Both the position numbers and the translations under genes were made by a program. A stretch of 64,000 bases of DNA from Timema cristinae (lineage: Eukaryota > Arthropoda > Insecta > Phasmatodea > Timematidae): contig JBCFYV010000100.1 in NCBI GenBank assembly GCA_039000515.1, positions 25,654,351 to 25,718,350 on the forward strand, written 5' to 3'. The notes under the pieces are model-generated. The model was given only the letters and a program-made list of their open reading frames with translations. It did not search any database and was not told the origin of the DNA. Shown piece after piece: positions 1-10,573 of the stretch (its first letter is position 1; each line of letters opens with the position of its first letter).

Positions 1-623
1 ATTGTAAGATTTACCGTTCCCCCACCCCGTTCTATCCTTTTTTTTGTTACCATTTGGAAAATTAGATTGTTTTAGTAGCTTAAGTATTTTTAGACATAAG
101 TATTGGTAATAGAGCGTGTGATATGAATTCTATTTCTATAAAACGGTGAAAATTATTAATTAGTGTGGGGTTAATCAATGAATGAAAATGAAACATTTAA
201 GAATTTTCTGATTTTTAAAAAAATTTTGTCTCGCCATAAACATAGATTAAAAAAACCCTTAGGTAGTATGGATTCTGAACCCCTATCCTCCTTCGTAGCA
301 AAACATGAGAAAATACTGCCCCACTACGACCCTAAAACCCCTGCGTAATTTAAGGATGCCCTCTTGTGTAAATAGTGTCTTAAGATATGCGACCAAAGAA
401 GATGGGGTGAAACTATCTACTGAGCTAAGGCTGGTCGTGTGATTCATTTTGACTCGAGAGGCCGGAGTTCAATTCCTATTACCTATCTGGCCGAGTGATT
501 TTACAACTTCCCGACCTTGTTGAAACCGGAGTAAATAAAAAATGCTAAGTTATTTTTTTACTTAAACTTAATCGGATTGAACAGTATAATCAAAACAAAA
601 GCATTACCCGTTGTGGATGAGGT
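1..623. other. Unassigned AT-rich flank
   Basis: No gene is visible. Around 425-500 there is a weak tRNA-like stretch with a box B-like GGAGTTCAATTCC, which may be a very decayed tRNA-derived SINE head. The remainder is AT-rich single-copy-looking DNA with stops in all frames. Confidence 0.4.
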
Positions 624-2436
624 GAGTGTGTAGGTACAGTAGTATTAAGGACTGCTTGGCGTGTGTGTAAGTACAGTAGTATCGATGACTACAAGGTGTG
701 CGTGTGTGTAAATACAGTAGTATCGATGACTATAAGGTGTGCGTGTGTGTAAGTACTGTAGTATCGATGACTACAAGGTGTGCGTGTGTAAGTACAGTAG
801 TATCGATGACTACAAGGTGTGCGTGTGTAAGTACAGAAGTATCGATGACTACAAGGTGTGCGTGTGTGTAAATACAGTAGTATCGATGACTATAAGGTGT
901 GCGTGTGTGTAAATACAGTAGTATCGATGACTATAAGGTGTGCGTGTGTGTAAGTACTGTAGTATCGATGACTATAAGGTGTGCGTGTGTGTGTAAGTAC
1001 AATAGTATCGATGACTGCTTGGCGTGTGTGTAAGTAGTATCGATGACTACAATGTGTGCGTGTGTGTAAATACAGTAGTATCAGTGACTACAAGGTGTGC
1101 GTGTGTAAGTACAGTAGTATCGATGACTACAAGGTGTGCGTGTGTAAGTACAGTAGTATCGATGACTACAAGGTGTGCGTGTGTAAGTACAGAAGTATCG
1201 ATGACTACAAGGTGTGCGTGTGTGTAAATACAGTAGTATCGATGACTATAAGGTGTGCGTGTGTGTAAATACAGTAGTATCGATGACTATAAGGTGTGCG
1301 TGTGTGTAAGTACAGTAGTATCGATGACTACAAGGTGTGCGTGTGTAAGTACAGTAGTATCGATGACTACAAGGTGTGTGTGTGTAAGTACAGTAGTATC
1401 GATGACTACAAGGTGTGCGTGTGTAAGTACAGTAGTATCGATACCTACAAGGTGTGTGTGTGTAAGTACAGTAGTATCGATGACTACAAGGTGTGTGTGT
1501 GTGTAAGTACAGTAGTATCGATGACTACAAGGTGTGCGTGTGTGTAAGTAAAGTAGTATCGATGACTACAAGGTGTGCGTGTGTAAGTACAGTAGTATCG
1601 ATGACTACAAGGTGTGTGTGTGTAAGTACAGTAGTATCGATGACTATAAGGTGTGCGTGTGTGTAAGTACAGTAGTATCGATGACTATAAGGTGTGCGGT
1701 GTGTAAGTACTGTAGTATCGATGACTACAATGTGTGCGTGTGTGTAAATACAGTAGTATCGATGACTATAAGGTGTGCGTGTGTGTAAGTACTGTAGTAT
1801 CGATGACTACAATGTGTGCGTGTGTGTAAATACAGTAGTATCGATGACTATAAGGTGTGCGTGTGTGTAAGTACAGTAGTATCGATGACTACAAGGTGTG
1901 CGTGTGTGTAGGTACAGTAGTATCGATAACTACAAGGTGTGCGTGTGTGTGTAAGTACAATAGTATCGATGACTGCTTGGCGTTTGTGTAAGTAGTATCG
2001 ATGACTGCTAGGCGTGTGTGTGTGTAAGTACAGTAGTATCGATGACTACAAGGTGTGCGTGTGTGTAAATACAGTAGTATCGATGACTACAAGGTGTGCG
2101 TGTGTGTAGGTACAGTAGTATCGATGACTACAAGGTGTGCGTGTGTGTGTAAGTACAATAGTATCGATGACTGCTTGGCGTTTGTGTAAGTAGTATCGAT
2201 GACTGCTAGGCGTGTGTGTGTGTAAGTACAGTAGTATCGATGACTACAAGGTGTGCGTGTGTGTAAGTACTGTAGTATCGATGACTATAAGGTGTGCGTG
2301 TGTGTGTGTAAGTACAATAGTATCGATGACTGCTTGGCGTGTGTGTAAGTAGTATCGATGACTACAATGTGTGCGTGTGTGTAAGTACAGTAGTATCGAT
2401 GACTACAAGGTGTGAGTGTGTGTAAGTATTATAAAT
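624..2436. repeat. GT-rich minisatellite, 39-45 bp unit, about 43 copies
   Basis: The unit contains the core CAGTAGTATCGATGACTAC followed by AAGGTGTGCG and a GT run of variable length, so the period varies between 39 and 45 bp. Variants with GACTGCTTGGCG or GACTGCTAGGCG recur as blocks near 997, 1951, 2151 and 2306, so there is higher-order structure towards the 3' end. Every unit has the palindrome ATCGAT, and one unit at 1921-1928 reads TATCGATA. Short open frames of 60-83 codons inside it only reflect stop-free phases of the unit and are not genes. Confidence 0.95.
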
Positions 2437-3136
2437 GAGTGCTAGATGTGTGTTCTGTTACAAAATGTTTTCTTATAAGTCTATGTATTGACAAAAGTGA
2501 AGACTTGAGGATGGTCGGTTTGATTGATTGGAGGCTGCTCTGCTCCGATCTTGAGTGTGAGTCATTCGGTACACACTGTTCTGATTAAATGAAACATAGT
2601 CACTTTAAAAGAGAGCAGGTACCAAACTGCTGGGAGCCTTGCATTCACACTAATTGTGGTTGCAATGGTAGAACAAGCATTCATTAATAATTATCTGTTG
2701 TGAGACTTTAAAATATTTAGGTATATTTGAAGGGAACGCGAGTCAAGGTCAGTATTTTTGTAGTCTTTATGCTAAATCAAACATTTTTGCACAAAATAAA
2801 TAAAATAAGGAGTAAGTACGGTCTGAATTTCAAAGGCCGTTATTTAATAGCTATAAAGGTTTGTTGTCACAATGTAGGAGATATTGCTATCTCGAATCCA
2901 ATTAATTAATTAGTGTTCAAATAAATAATCATATAGCAGTCGATAAGGAAGTATTATTGGAAGCTTTTGGTAATTTATTAAATATATTTTATAATACTTG
3001 GTCACAGAGAAGTGAGAAACAGACTCTCAACATCGGGGAGTTTTGCTACGCTCCTTTTGCCAGCTTGAGTCCTTCAACACTGGGGTTCGCTAGTGTCACT
3101 GCTGGGTGATTATAGGACTAACCGCAGCGATCCTAG
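2437..3136. other. Unassigned AT-rich DNA
   Basis: There is no recognisable gene or repeat boundary. The 60-codon open frame near 2727-2909 has no similarity that I recognise and no splice or promoter context. Confidence 0.4.
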
Positions 3137-3245
3137 AGTGGTTGTCCCTAAATGGTTTTCCACTCTCATTCCACACCAATGCGGGTACACTTACTCTCAA
3201 TTTAATTTCAGGTATCTTTAGAACATTCCCGTGATTTAGTACACT
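3137..3245 (+). repeat. SINE-B fragment (body only)
   Basis: Matches the SINE-B body: CCTAAATGGTTTTCCACTCT, then CCACACCAATGCGGGTACAC and a stretch like CTCTAAATTCAA. The tRNA head and the 3' tail are missing. Confidence 0.6.
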
Positions 3246-3279
3246 CGAAACTCAACCATTTTGTTAATTATTTTAATTT

Positions 3280-3465
3280 TGGTACCGCGTATCACTTCCC
3301 GTTCGGATAAAACTCTTATGTACTAATTACTCAAGTGGGTTAGGGATGAGTAAGGTTAAATTTAGAGGAAGTGTACACGAACCTGCGTGTAGAGAGAGTG
3401 GGGAAACCATTTAGTAAAAACCACTATCGGTACAACCGACCGGGAATCGAAACCCTATCTATAGG
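3280..3465 (-). repeat. SINE-B copy, minus strand
   Basis: Read on the minus strand, it has the box B-like TTTCGATTCCCGGTCGG, the body (AAATGGTTTCCCCAC, GCAGGTTCGTGTACAC) and a degraded tail (CCGAACGGGAAG). The 5' half of the tRNA head is missing. Confidence 0.75.
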
Positions 3466-5574
3466 GTTATAGTAATATATTTTGACCGCAAAAATACGTT
3501 CTTATGTTTTTGAAAGTTTATTTCTAAGAAAATACTAAGACGTGTTTTGTAATATAGTTGTCCCTTTTAAATCGCTAAACATAGTCCAAATTCTACATCT
3601 TCAATAGATTAAGACAGACATGTCAAATTTGTTTGATCTTAAGGGCCAAGTTTAGAATGGAAAGTAATGAAAGGTCGCAAGAGTAAAATTTAGTGCACCA
3701 ATCTCTACTTGCTAAGTTTACCAAAGTAATGATAAATTTCCAAATCCCAAATCGTGTATATGTTACTGTTAATTTGATAAAAACTGTTAATATACATAAT
3801 CACCGGTTGTTATGTATAATAACCAACAGTTCTGGTGAATGTGATACATTGTTAATGTTATAGTCATATTATTCATATTAACATGTTATTATGCATAAAA
3901 ACCAGCTCGATGAAGTTATAAATCTCACGTTTGTGCAAGTATGAACCTGTCTGATTCCCTTTCCGAGTCACGTGGCGTCTGTTGTGCATATCAGTTGAGG
4001 TCCATCTTTTATTGAGTGCGGATGTGTGGTGTTATCTTGATATGGAATATGTTCGTTTAGTCTAACCTAACCTAACCTAACCTAACCTAAACTTCAGAAT
4101 AGTATAATTTATCACTTCAGCTAAACAGGTTTTGTTGTTATGTAAAAAAGTCGGTTAAAATAATAAATTGCATGTATTTAATCACATTAACCACTAATAT
4201 CGGTTACTGCGGAAAATAACCGGTCATTATGCATAGGAACTAATTTATTACTTTAACGATAACATATGTATATTCAACGTTCATATTAAGCGTAATCGAG
4301 CCGCATTGTATGTTGGGACTAAAAAGGTCTGCTGTCTGTATAATCATGGTTCGGACCTCATTCGGCCCGCGGGCCGCTAGTTTGTCATGCTGGATTAAAG
4401 TATTTACTATTTTGTAATGCGTACCCGGAAGAGAATACATAGTAATAATGACCAGAGCTGTAACCTCGGGGAATTTGAATGTTCCCAGGCTGATCAAAAC
4501 AGACCAATATAGTTAAAGTTATCAAAGACACGCACATACAGCTCTATGAGATATTATGATGCCTCAAGATGTCACGTGTTCATCACACGGTTTTATTTTG
4601 TGTACGCGCCACGGGGAGAAAAATGAATTTGGCAATTATCCAAAAGGTATACAGTAAATCAGAATTAGGAAAAATATACTTTTTTTTTCTAAAATAGCTT
4701 TAATCACTTTGAGAACTACCAAGATAGGTTTTTGAACCAGTCGATAAGTTATAACTATTTCAACGTAAAATAATACGCCAAACCATGCATTTTAAGGATA
4801 TGCCACTTTTGACAACTGTTAAAATAGGTTTTTACCTGAATGACAGTTCAAAAATCATATATTTACGTTTTGGGTTGCCAACACTTGTAAAAGATAGATC
4901 ACTGTTTTGTTATAGATGTTAAGTTTTTTAATTATCTGTTATATTTTACACTACTTTTAATAATTTCTTTTCATCCAACTCGAAACAATATTTAAACATA
5001 ACTAAAAGTACTTATTTTTCGTTTTGGAATGTTATCTAAGCTGTGTAATATAGAGCATACATCAATACCTTTTAATACAGGTATCATATTTACTTGGGAA
5101 AGAGAAAATACTTGTTTTTTTAAAAAAATATAATAAATTATTGTATCGTATTTTGAAACATTTAACTGAATAAAATATTTTTATCCACTGCGTGGGTGAA
5201 TCATTGTAAAGAAACTTGTTTCCGCCATGTTCAATCACATGGTTTAAATTCTTCCGCCGCCATTTTGAAGATATTTACGTTAGACCTTTTGTGAAAGTGC
5301 TGTGAATAGTAATTTTTTTAAGTGGGAAAAAAAACAATAACTAAGCTTTGTGCCCGACCTCAAATAAATATATAAATAATATTGGTTTAAATTACTGTGT
5401 TTAACTATCACATTCATACATTATCATATGTTTTCATTACAGTTATCCAAAGTGACAGATAACAGCTGTTGGCTTAGGGATACATTAGGGACTATTTCTA
5501 GTAACTTTTTGAGCTGTCATCCAAGTAAACTAAGGTCGTGAATGAATAATAGTCCGGTCACCGAGTGTGTAAAC
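3466..5574. other. Unassigned AT-rich DNA with transposon traces
   Basis: No gene is recognised. Near 3801 and 4200-4235 there are inward-facing ACCGGTTRTTAT motifs that could be the ends of an old inverted-repeat element enclosing the TTAGG block. Around 4355-4385 the sequence CGGCCCGCGGGCCGCTAG resembles subterminal DNA of hAT elements. A low-complexity A/T-rich zone covers 4640-5200. Confidence 0.35.
4062..4090 (-). repeat. Interstitial telomere-type repeat (CCTAA)n
   Basis: Five to six tandem copies of CCTAA, the complement of the insect telomere repeat TTAGG, lie between AT-rich DNA on both sides, so this is interstitial rather than a chromosome end. A similar tract in the other orientation is at 35992-36015. 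Confidence 0.85.
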
Positions 5575-5851
5575 TTTCAGTGGGAACAGAAGGTTGTCCA
5601 GGAAATAATATTCTGGAGGTTGTCTACACGTCATACCCGCTATGAGATGATGTGATGATAGTGGTTATAAAGGTGTGAAGTCAGTGGAAATCTTTAACCT
5701 AACTTAAACTTATCTAACCAGATTATGTTGACAATAGGAACACTCACCTTCGATAAAAAAAACAACCACTTAAAGTACCATAGAGAATAGAGCCCGGGAC
5801 CTCTAGATCTGTAACCAGGGGAGCTAACCACTAGTCCAATAAGCGGTCTTA
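5575..5851 (-). repeat. SINE-F copy, minus strand
   Basis: This shares its layout with 15215-15490: a GATGAGATGATG-type block, a CCTAACTTAA block followed by CTAACCA, and a tRNA-like head at the right end. Read on the minus strand, the head contains CCAGGGGAGCT-type sequence in reverse and GGTCCCGGGCTCTATTC as a decayed box B. Only two copies are seen, so the family limits are approximate. Confidence 0.55.
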
Positions 5852-5892
5852 ATTTTAGCGATCTTTTATCAATACTGTATAAAGCTAATCTA

Positions 5893-6177
5893 TTTTTATT
5901 ATTATTATTAGCACCGCGTCTTACTACCCATTTCGGGTTATACGCACTTACTCTAATGTGTAATGGTAGGGTGATTGTGAGATGAAATGGAGGACCTACA
6001 GTTTAACGTGGAATCCGAACCACGGTGGAGGCCTGGCATTCCCCACTATCACAAGATGTCCTGTCAGAGGTGAAGGATGGGTTTGGTAATCAGATAAATC
6101 TGTGCCGGGACCGAGGATTGAACCCCAGGACCCCAGCACAGAAGTCCGACACCTTACACCTAGACCACCAGGTCACC
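5893..6177 (-). repeat. SINE-A, full length, with perfect 13-bp target duplication
   Basis: Minus-strand copy with every SINE-A block: tRNA-like head (GGTGACCTGGTGGTCTAGG), box B GGTTCAATCC, GATTTATCTGATTACCAAAC, the hairpin GTGGTTCGGATTCCAC, the tail with an ACCCGAA.TGGGT hairpin, and an AAT-repeat end. It is flanked by TAAAGCTAATCTA at 5880-5892 and again at 6178-6190, a perfect 13-bp target-site duplication. This copy sets the ends of the family. Confidence 0.95.
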
Positions 6178-6389
6178 TAAAGCTAATCTAAATTTATGTT
6201 GTTCATATTTCAAAAAAAGTTCTTATGTCGAACTGACAATGTATGTACGATTGTACGTCTATGTTGTGTCATCCTCCCCCTCCCCTCTAGTAGATGTCTG
6301 ACCCTGCCATCAGCTAATCTAACCCTCGCACCCCTTCATTTCTTCCCTTGATCGTGTGGACGTGACTGTACTATCAGCCTCCAGTTCAG

Positions 6390-6453
6390 TTTCACACTCC
6401 ATTGCCCGCGACGAGGACTCGAACTCAGAGTGGAGAATTATAAGCTCAGCTGG
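6390..6453 (-). repeat. tRNA-like SINE head remnant
   Basis: Read on the minus strand this contains CCAGCTGAGCTTATAATTC, like a box A region, and GAGTTCGAGTCCTCG, a good box B. There is no tRNA cloverleaf, so it is a SINE head rather than a tRNA gene. It directly abuts a TIR-1 element. Confidence 0.5.
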
Positions 6454-6840
6454 TTAAGGTGGGGATGTAAGGGACGCGATAAAAGGGCAATGTATTTGCA
6501 GTTTTTATAGAATTTTGTTGTTGTTAAAATAAATCAAATATTGCTCTGTTATAAATGTAGAGTTTAATTTTCTTCACATGGTGATATCAACAGTTGTTGA
6601 ATATCTGTCATGAGCATAGCAGCAAAGATGAGAAACTATTTAAATGAAGAGAAAAAGTTGCCATTAAATTCTGGGACACCCTCGGCAGATAATCATCAAC
6701 TGTTGATATCACCATATGTAGAAAATCAACCTCTATGTTTCTACTTGAGCAATATTTGACTTATTTTGACCAAAAAATGTTTTACTATAAAAATTGCACA
6801 TCTTTGTTTTTTTCTCGCGTCCCCTACATCCCCACCTTAA
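6454..6840. mobile_element. TIR-1 palindromic element, TTAA-bounded
   Basis: The ends are inverted copies: TTAAGGTGGGGATGTAAGGG on the left and the complement of the same sequence on the right, closing with TTAA. A second inverted pair lies inside (CACATGGTGATATCAACAG and its complement). The centre contains TCATGAGCATAGCAGC. It is about 387 bp with no coding capacity, so it is a non-autonomous palindromic DNA element. TTAA at both ends is as expected for piggyBac-type target choice, but family membership is only inferred. Confidence 0.8.
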
Positions 6841-7009
6841 TTAAACCCGATCACTGCTTCCCCCAGCTAATAATTTGTTTATATAGTTGTTTATTTAAGG
6901 CTTTATGCATAAGTGAGGGTCACCCTCCTCCGCATCAGCGCTAATAATACTAAACTTCGACTCCACCGGGGTTCGATCCAAAATATCTCGGAAGTAGTTT
7001 GGATCCCAT

Positions 7010-7150
7010 AAATAAAGGCATCAATCTCGTAATATCTGGTTTGCCTGTAACGGTGGGTCTGGGATTCAAATCCCGATTGGTTGTACTGAAATAGCTTTTA
7101 ACTAATGATTTCTCCCTCCCCTTCCACGCAAATGTGGATACATTTTATCC
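7010..7150 (+). repeat. SINE-B copy, 3' truncated
   Basis: Contains box B GGGATTCAAATCCCG, TTGGTTGTACTGA and the body sequence CCCTTCCACGCAAATGTGG. The left end is decayed and the 3' tail is absent. Confidence 0.65.
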
Positions 7151-7394
7151 AAATTATATATTGAAAATCATTACTACATTAATGTAAATTGGTGTGAATA
7201 ACATTTGTATAGTTGGTGTAATATTAGTGTAATAAGTGTGATTAGCGTAGTGTAAATATTAATAGAGCCAATGAATAGTGTAATGAGTGTAATTGTAAAT
7301 ACGTCTATACTAGTGTAAATATATATAGAACGGCCGGAATCGTGGTACAACATGGAGCACAGAATTAATTTTCTAAAACAGAGATCCTCAGATA

Positions 7395-7879
7395 TCTATA
7401 CTTATAAAATAACATGTCCTGACTGACTGACTGACTGATTCATCATCGCCGAGCGCAAACTATCAAGGCTACAAGCATGAAATTCGGACTGTATATTCAT
7501 TTTGTTATGTAGGCACCCACTAAGAAAGTATTTTAGAAAATTCCACCCCAAAGGGGTCAAAATAGGGGATGATAATATGTATGATAATATGTATGAAAGT
7601 CCGTCATTTTGAAAGTTACACAAACAAAATTTTGTATTTCGGTTATTGACGTAAAACAAATAAATACGTGTTTCAGGAATTTTGGAAATTTTATTTAATA
7701 AGGGATGAAAAAGGGGGTGAAAGTTTGTATCGGACTTGCATTATTTTTTATCTGAGGTCAAGTTATGGTCATCAACGTAACGTAATATTTTAAATTAATC
7801 TGTAAATACATATGTATATTTTCATATTTGTATATAATCAACTTCCACGCGAGCAAAGCCGCGGGCAACAGCTATCTAG
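7395..7879 (+). mobile_element. Helitron-like non-autonomous element
   Basis: It starts with TCTATACTTATAAAA and ends with CTAG. The flanking bases are A (7394) and T (7880), as expected for Helitron insertion between A and T. Twelve bases before the end is a short GC-rich hairpin, CGCGAGC-AAA-GCCGCG, with one bulged base. Near the 5' end there is a (GACT)n run. There is no Rep/helicase reading frame. Helitron 5'-TC, 3' hairpin and CTRR end are established traits; assignment here rests on those signals alone. Confidence 0.6.
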
Positions 7880-7937
7880 TAATATTATATTCTTTCAGGT
7901 GAGTTTTTTCTAACTCGCCAACTATTCGAAAACCTAA

Positions 7938-8005
7938 ACACGTCCCGCCGAGATTTAAACCCCGATCTCTCTGTCAGTGGCAGTCCAGTCTATTACGATT
8001 CGAAC
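7938..8005 (-). repeat. SINE-B head fragment
   Basis: On the minus strand it has the anticodon-side block (GACTGCCACTGACAGAGAG) and a box B-like GGGTTTAAATCTCGG. The body and tail are missing. Confidence 0.6.
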
Positions 8006-8105
8006 ATCCACGTGTGTTAATTAGATTCGTTAATCATGAGGCTAACGTCTCCTCTTAAAAGTAATAAATTTCTTGGACATTTCGAGGGGTTATGAAAAGG
8101 GTTCG

Positions 8106-8335
8106 ACCCACTTCGGTGGCCGCATGGTCCAGGGCGCTACTCTCACAGTAGACTATACTGCTAATGACGGGAAAAGAGCGAGGCTCGTATCTCGGACGGG
8201 TGGTCTTTACAAAATGGTTTTTCACTCACTCTCTATCCAAATGCGGGTACACTTCATTTAAATATGACCTTCTTAGTTACAAAATCCATTAGCGTACTTA
8301 GTACATAGCTGTATAGGCCGAGCGGGTAGCAAACA
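8106..8335 (+). repeat. SINE-B copy, nearly full length
   Basis: Begins with CCCACTTCGGTGGCCGCATG (tRNA-Leu/Ser-like head), then GGTCCAGGGCGCTACTC, a decayed box B GGCTCGTATCTCGG, the body AAATGGTTTTTCACTC and ATGCGGGTACACTTC, and a worn tail ending GAGCGGGTAGCAA. The reading frame at 8073-8261 is only this element. Confidence 0.85.
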
Positions 8336-9480
8336 CATCTGACAGGTTTACCAACTTGAGACGCGCAGGAATACGGGACGCTTGGCGGTGCCCTGGCACA
8401 ATATCGCGCAGTCTTGCCAGGTCTATTGACCTGTCCCCGGCATACACGCAACTTTAATTGACTCTTCAAACTCAATTAACTTGTCCCGAATTGTGACGCG
8501 CGAGAGCGGCTTGCGCGTTGCTTGGTACGAACTGTTTCGAGGAGAAAAAAAAAGAAGAAAAGCAAGGCCATGTTGTGTTGGATGTGCCACACATCCTCCC
8601 TCGATACCAGTTGCACACCCATGGAGGTGGAGGGGAGACAACCCCTTTCTCGTGCCTCCGCCCCCTCTCCCTCCGCAAGGCAGCAAATAGATATCCAAAT
8701 GGCACACCATACCACATATTAAATGTTTCCCTAAAATTATTAATCTGTGAAAAGTTTATAAATGATAGCAAAAGGGTACTTCAATAACTTAAATCGCTGC
8801 CATTAATTACCATAAAAATAATCTAAATCGTATCGATAAGGGGTAGTTGAATCAAACAAAATGACCTTGGCAAGGCTCCTCTTACCTGTTAATAAAATTA
8901 AATTGAAATTTGTATTTATTTGGCTTCAGATAAAAAAATACTTGTTAAAATCAAAAGTGTAAACATCTTTTGATGCCTTTTATTTGTTAGAACTATATTT
9001 TCAAAGTAAATTCCTGCTTCAGGTTGTCCATTTGTGATTGATTTCAATGAAGTTCTATTTTAATGATATACAAAGCGAATACTAGAAGATTGAACTCAAG
9101 TTTTTTTTAACCAGCAGTGTTTCCATGAAGTACAGACCAACGGACAATTGCACTGGGCAAACTAATATAGTTTTCGAAATCGAATCTTAAATTTTCTTTC
9201 AAATCTAGAATTCAAATCAGAATACTTAAATCTTAAAATATGTACAGTTTTATTTAAAGTGAAAATATTTTAATTAATTTTAAAACGTCGTTTAAGGAAA
9301 CTGACAAAATGCCTTTTATGTTTTAAAAACAAATAACACTTTTCCCCCCCTGAGTAAATTAATTTTATCAATACAACTTCGTCCTTTTTGTGATTTTGTT
9401 ATTTTTAAGTTTGTTTGGAAGATTTATTTGAACGGCTGTGAGATGAATGAAACTGTAAATGAGCTCCCAGCATTCCTTAA
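8336..9480. other. Unassigned DNA with a GC-richer patch
   Basis: The part from 8340 to 8700 is richer in G+C and CpG than its surroundings, with a purine-rich run at 8540-8565. Open frames exist there in several phases on both strands, but none shows a recognisable domain, signal or splice context. From 8720 to 9480 the DNA is AT-rich and featureless. Confidence 0.4.
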
Positions 9481-9493
9481 TAATCTGGGTTAA
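9481..9493. repeat. Left 13-bp flanking direct repeat of the foldback element
   Basis: TAATCTGGGTTAA occurs here and again at 10565-10577. The pair brackets the foldback element, so it is probably its target-site duplication. The right copy ends in the TTAA used by a TIR-1 insertion. Confidence 0.6.
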
Positions 9494-10564
9494 CATTTTA
9501 GAAAACATTCTAAAAATAATCTTTCGTAAGGAGTTTAGAGTATGTTATAATAAAAAAGACTACAATAAGAATTGAAATGAATATTAAAAGTTGAATAGAC
9601 GAAAATGATGTAAATGTGTAATCAGTTTAATACAAGAGATTGAGCAATATACTAAAGTAAACAATGATATGGGATAGAAAGTGGACTAAAAATACTGTGT
9701 ACAAACATAGTTGGCATATTTAAATGAAATGCAGGTCAGATTAAAAGTATAAAAAAGTATAAATAAATATAGTTAATAGGAAATATATATAAGTGTTGAC
9801 TAATTAAAATACACTTAAAATTAGTTTAATAGAATTAGAAACTTTAAACTCATTTAATTTAAATATCTAAATCTAAGTTCATAAAAACATTAATAACATG
9901 AAATGAATATAAATAAATGTAAAAATTATCACAGTCTTGTTGTTGGGATTGACTTCCCTTACTCCTTTGTTATTGATATTCCTGTAATGATGATGTCTAC
10001 AGAAGTTCTATTTTACCGACATGTTTCGGTGCTAACAATAGGACGCACCATAATCATGGAGTCCGAAGGGTGGTGGGACACGATGAGATCGAACTTAGGA
10101 AGCGGACTGACATCATCAGTACAGGAATATCAATAACAAAGGAGTAAGGGAAGTCAATCCCAACAACAAGACTGTGATAATTTTTACATTTATTTATATT
10201 CATTTCATGTTATTAATGTTTTTATGAACTTAGATTTAGATATTATAAATTAAATGAGTTTAAAGTTTCTAATTCTATTAAACTAATTTTAAGTGAATTT
10301 TAATTAGTCAACACTTATATATATTTCCTATTAACTATATTTATTTATACTTTTTTATACTTTTAATCTGACCTGCATTTCATTTAAATATGCCAACTAT
10401 GTTTGTACACAGTATTTTTAGTCCACTTTCTATCCCATATCATTGTTTACTTTAGTATATTGCTCAATCTCTTGTATTAAACTGATTACACATTTACATC
10501 ATTTTCGTCTATTCAACTTTTAATATTCATTTCAATTCTTATTGTAGTCTTTGTTATTATAACA
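9494..10564. mobile_element. Foldback element with ~457-bp near-identical inverted arms
   Basis: The left arm 9541-9997 is the reverse complement of the right arm 10109-10566. By eye I see only a handful of substitutions and small gaps, roughly 98 percent identity. The loop 9998-10108 is 111 bp. The 47 bases at 9494-9540 are not mirrored. The arms are AT-rich and non-coding; the 77-codon frame at 9903-10136 reads across arm and loop and is not a gene. Transcribed from either strand it would fold into one very long hairpin. It may be a foldback or MITE-like transposon, or a local inverted duplication. Confidence 0.85.
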
Positions 10565-10573
10565 TAATCTGGG

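Noticed and set aside
1024..1788. Several Cys/Val/Ser-rich open frames of 60-83 codons
   Set aside because: They are the GT-rich minisatellite read in different phases.
8422..8790. Cluster of overlapping frames of 66-99 codons on both strands
   Set aside because: They overlap each other in a GC-richer patch with few stops; none has a recognisable motif, start context or splice sites.
9903..10136. 77-codon frame across the foldback arm and loop
   Set aside because: It spans the arm/loop junction of an inverted repeat and has no coding features.
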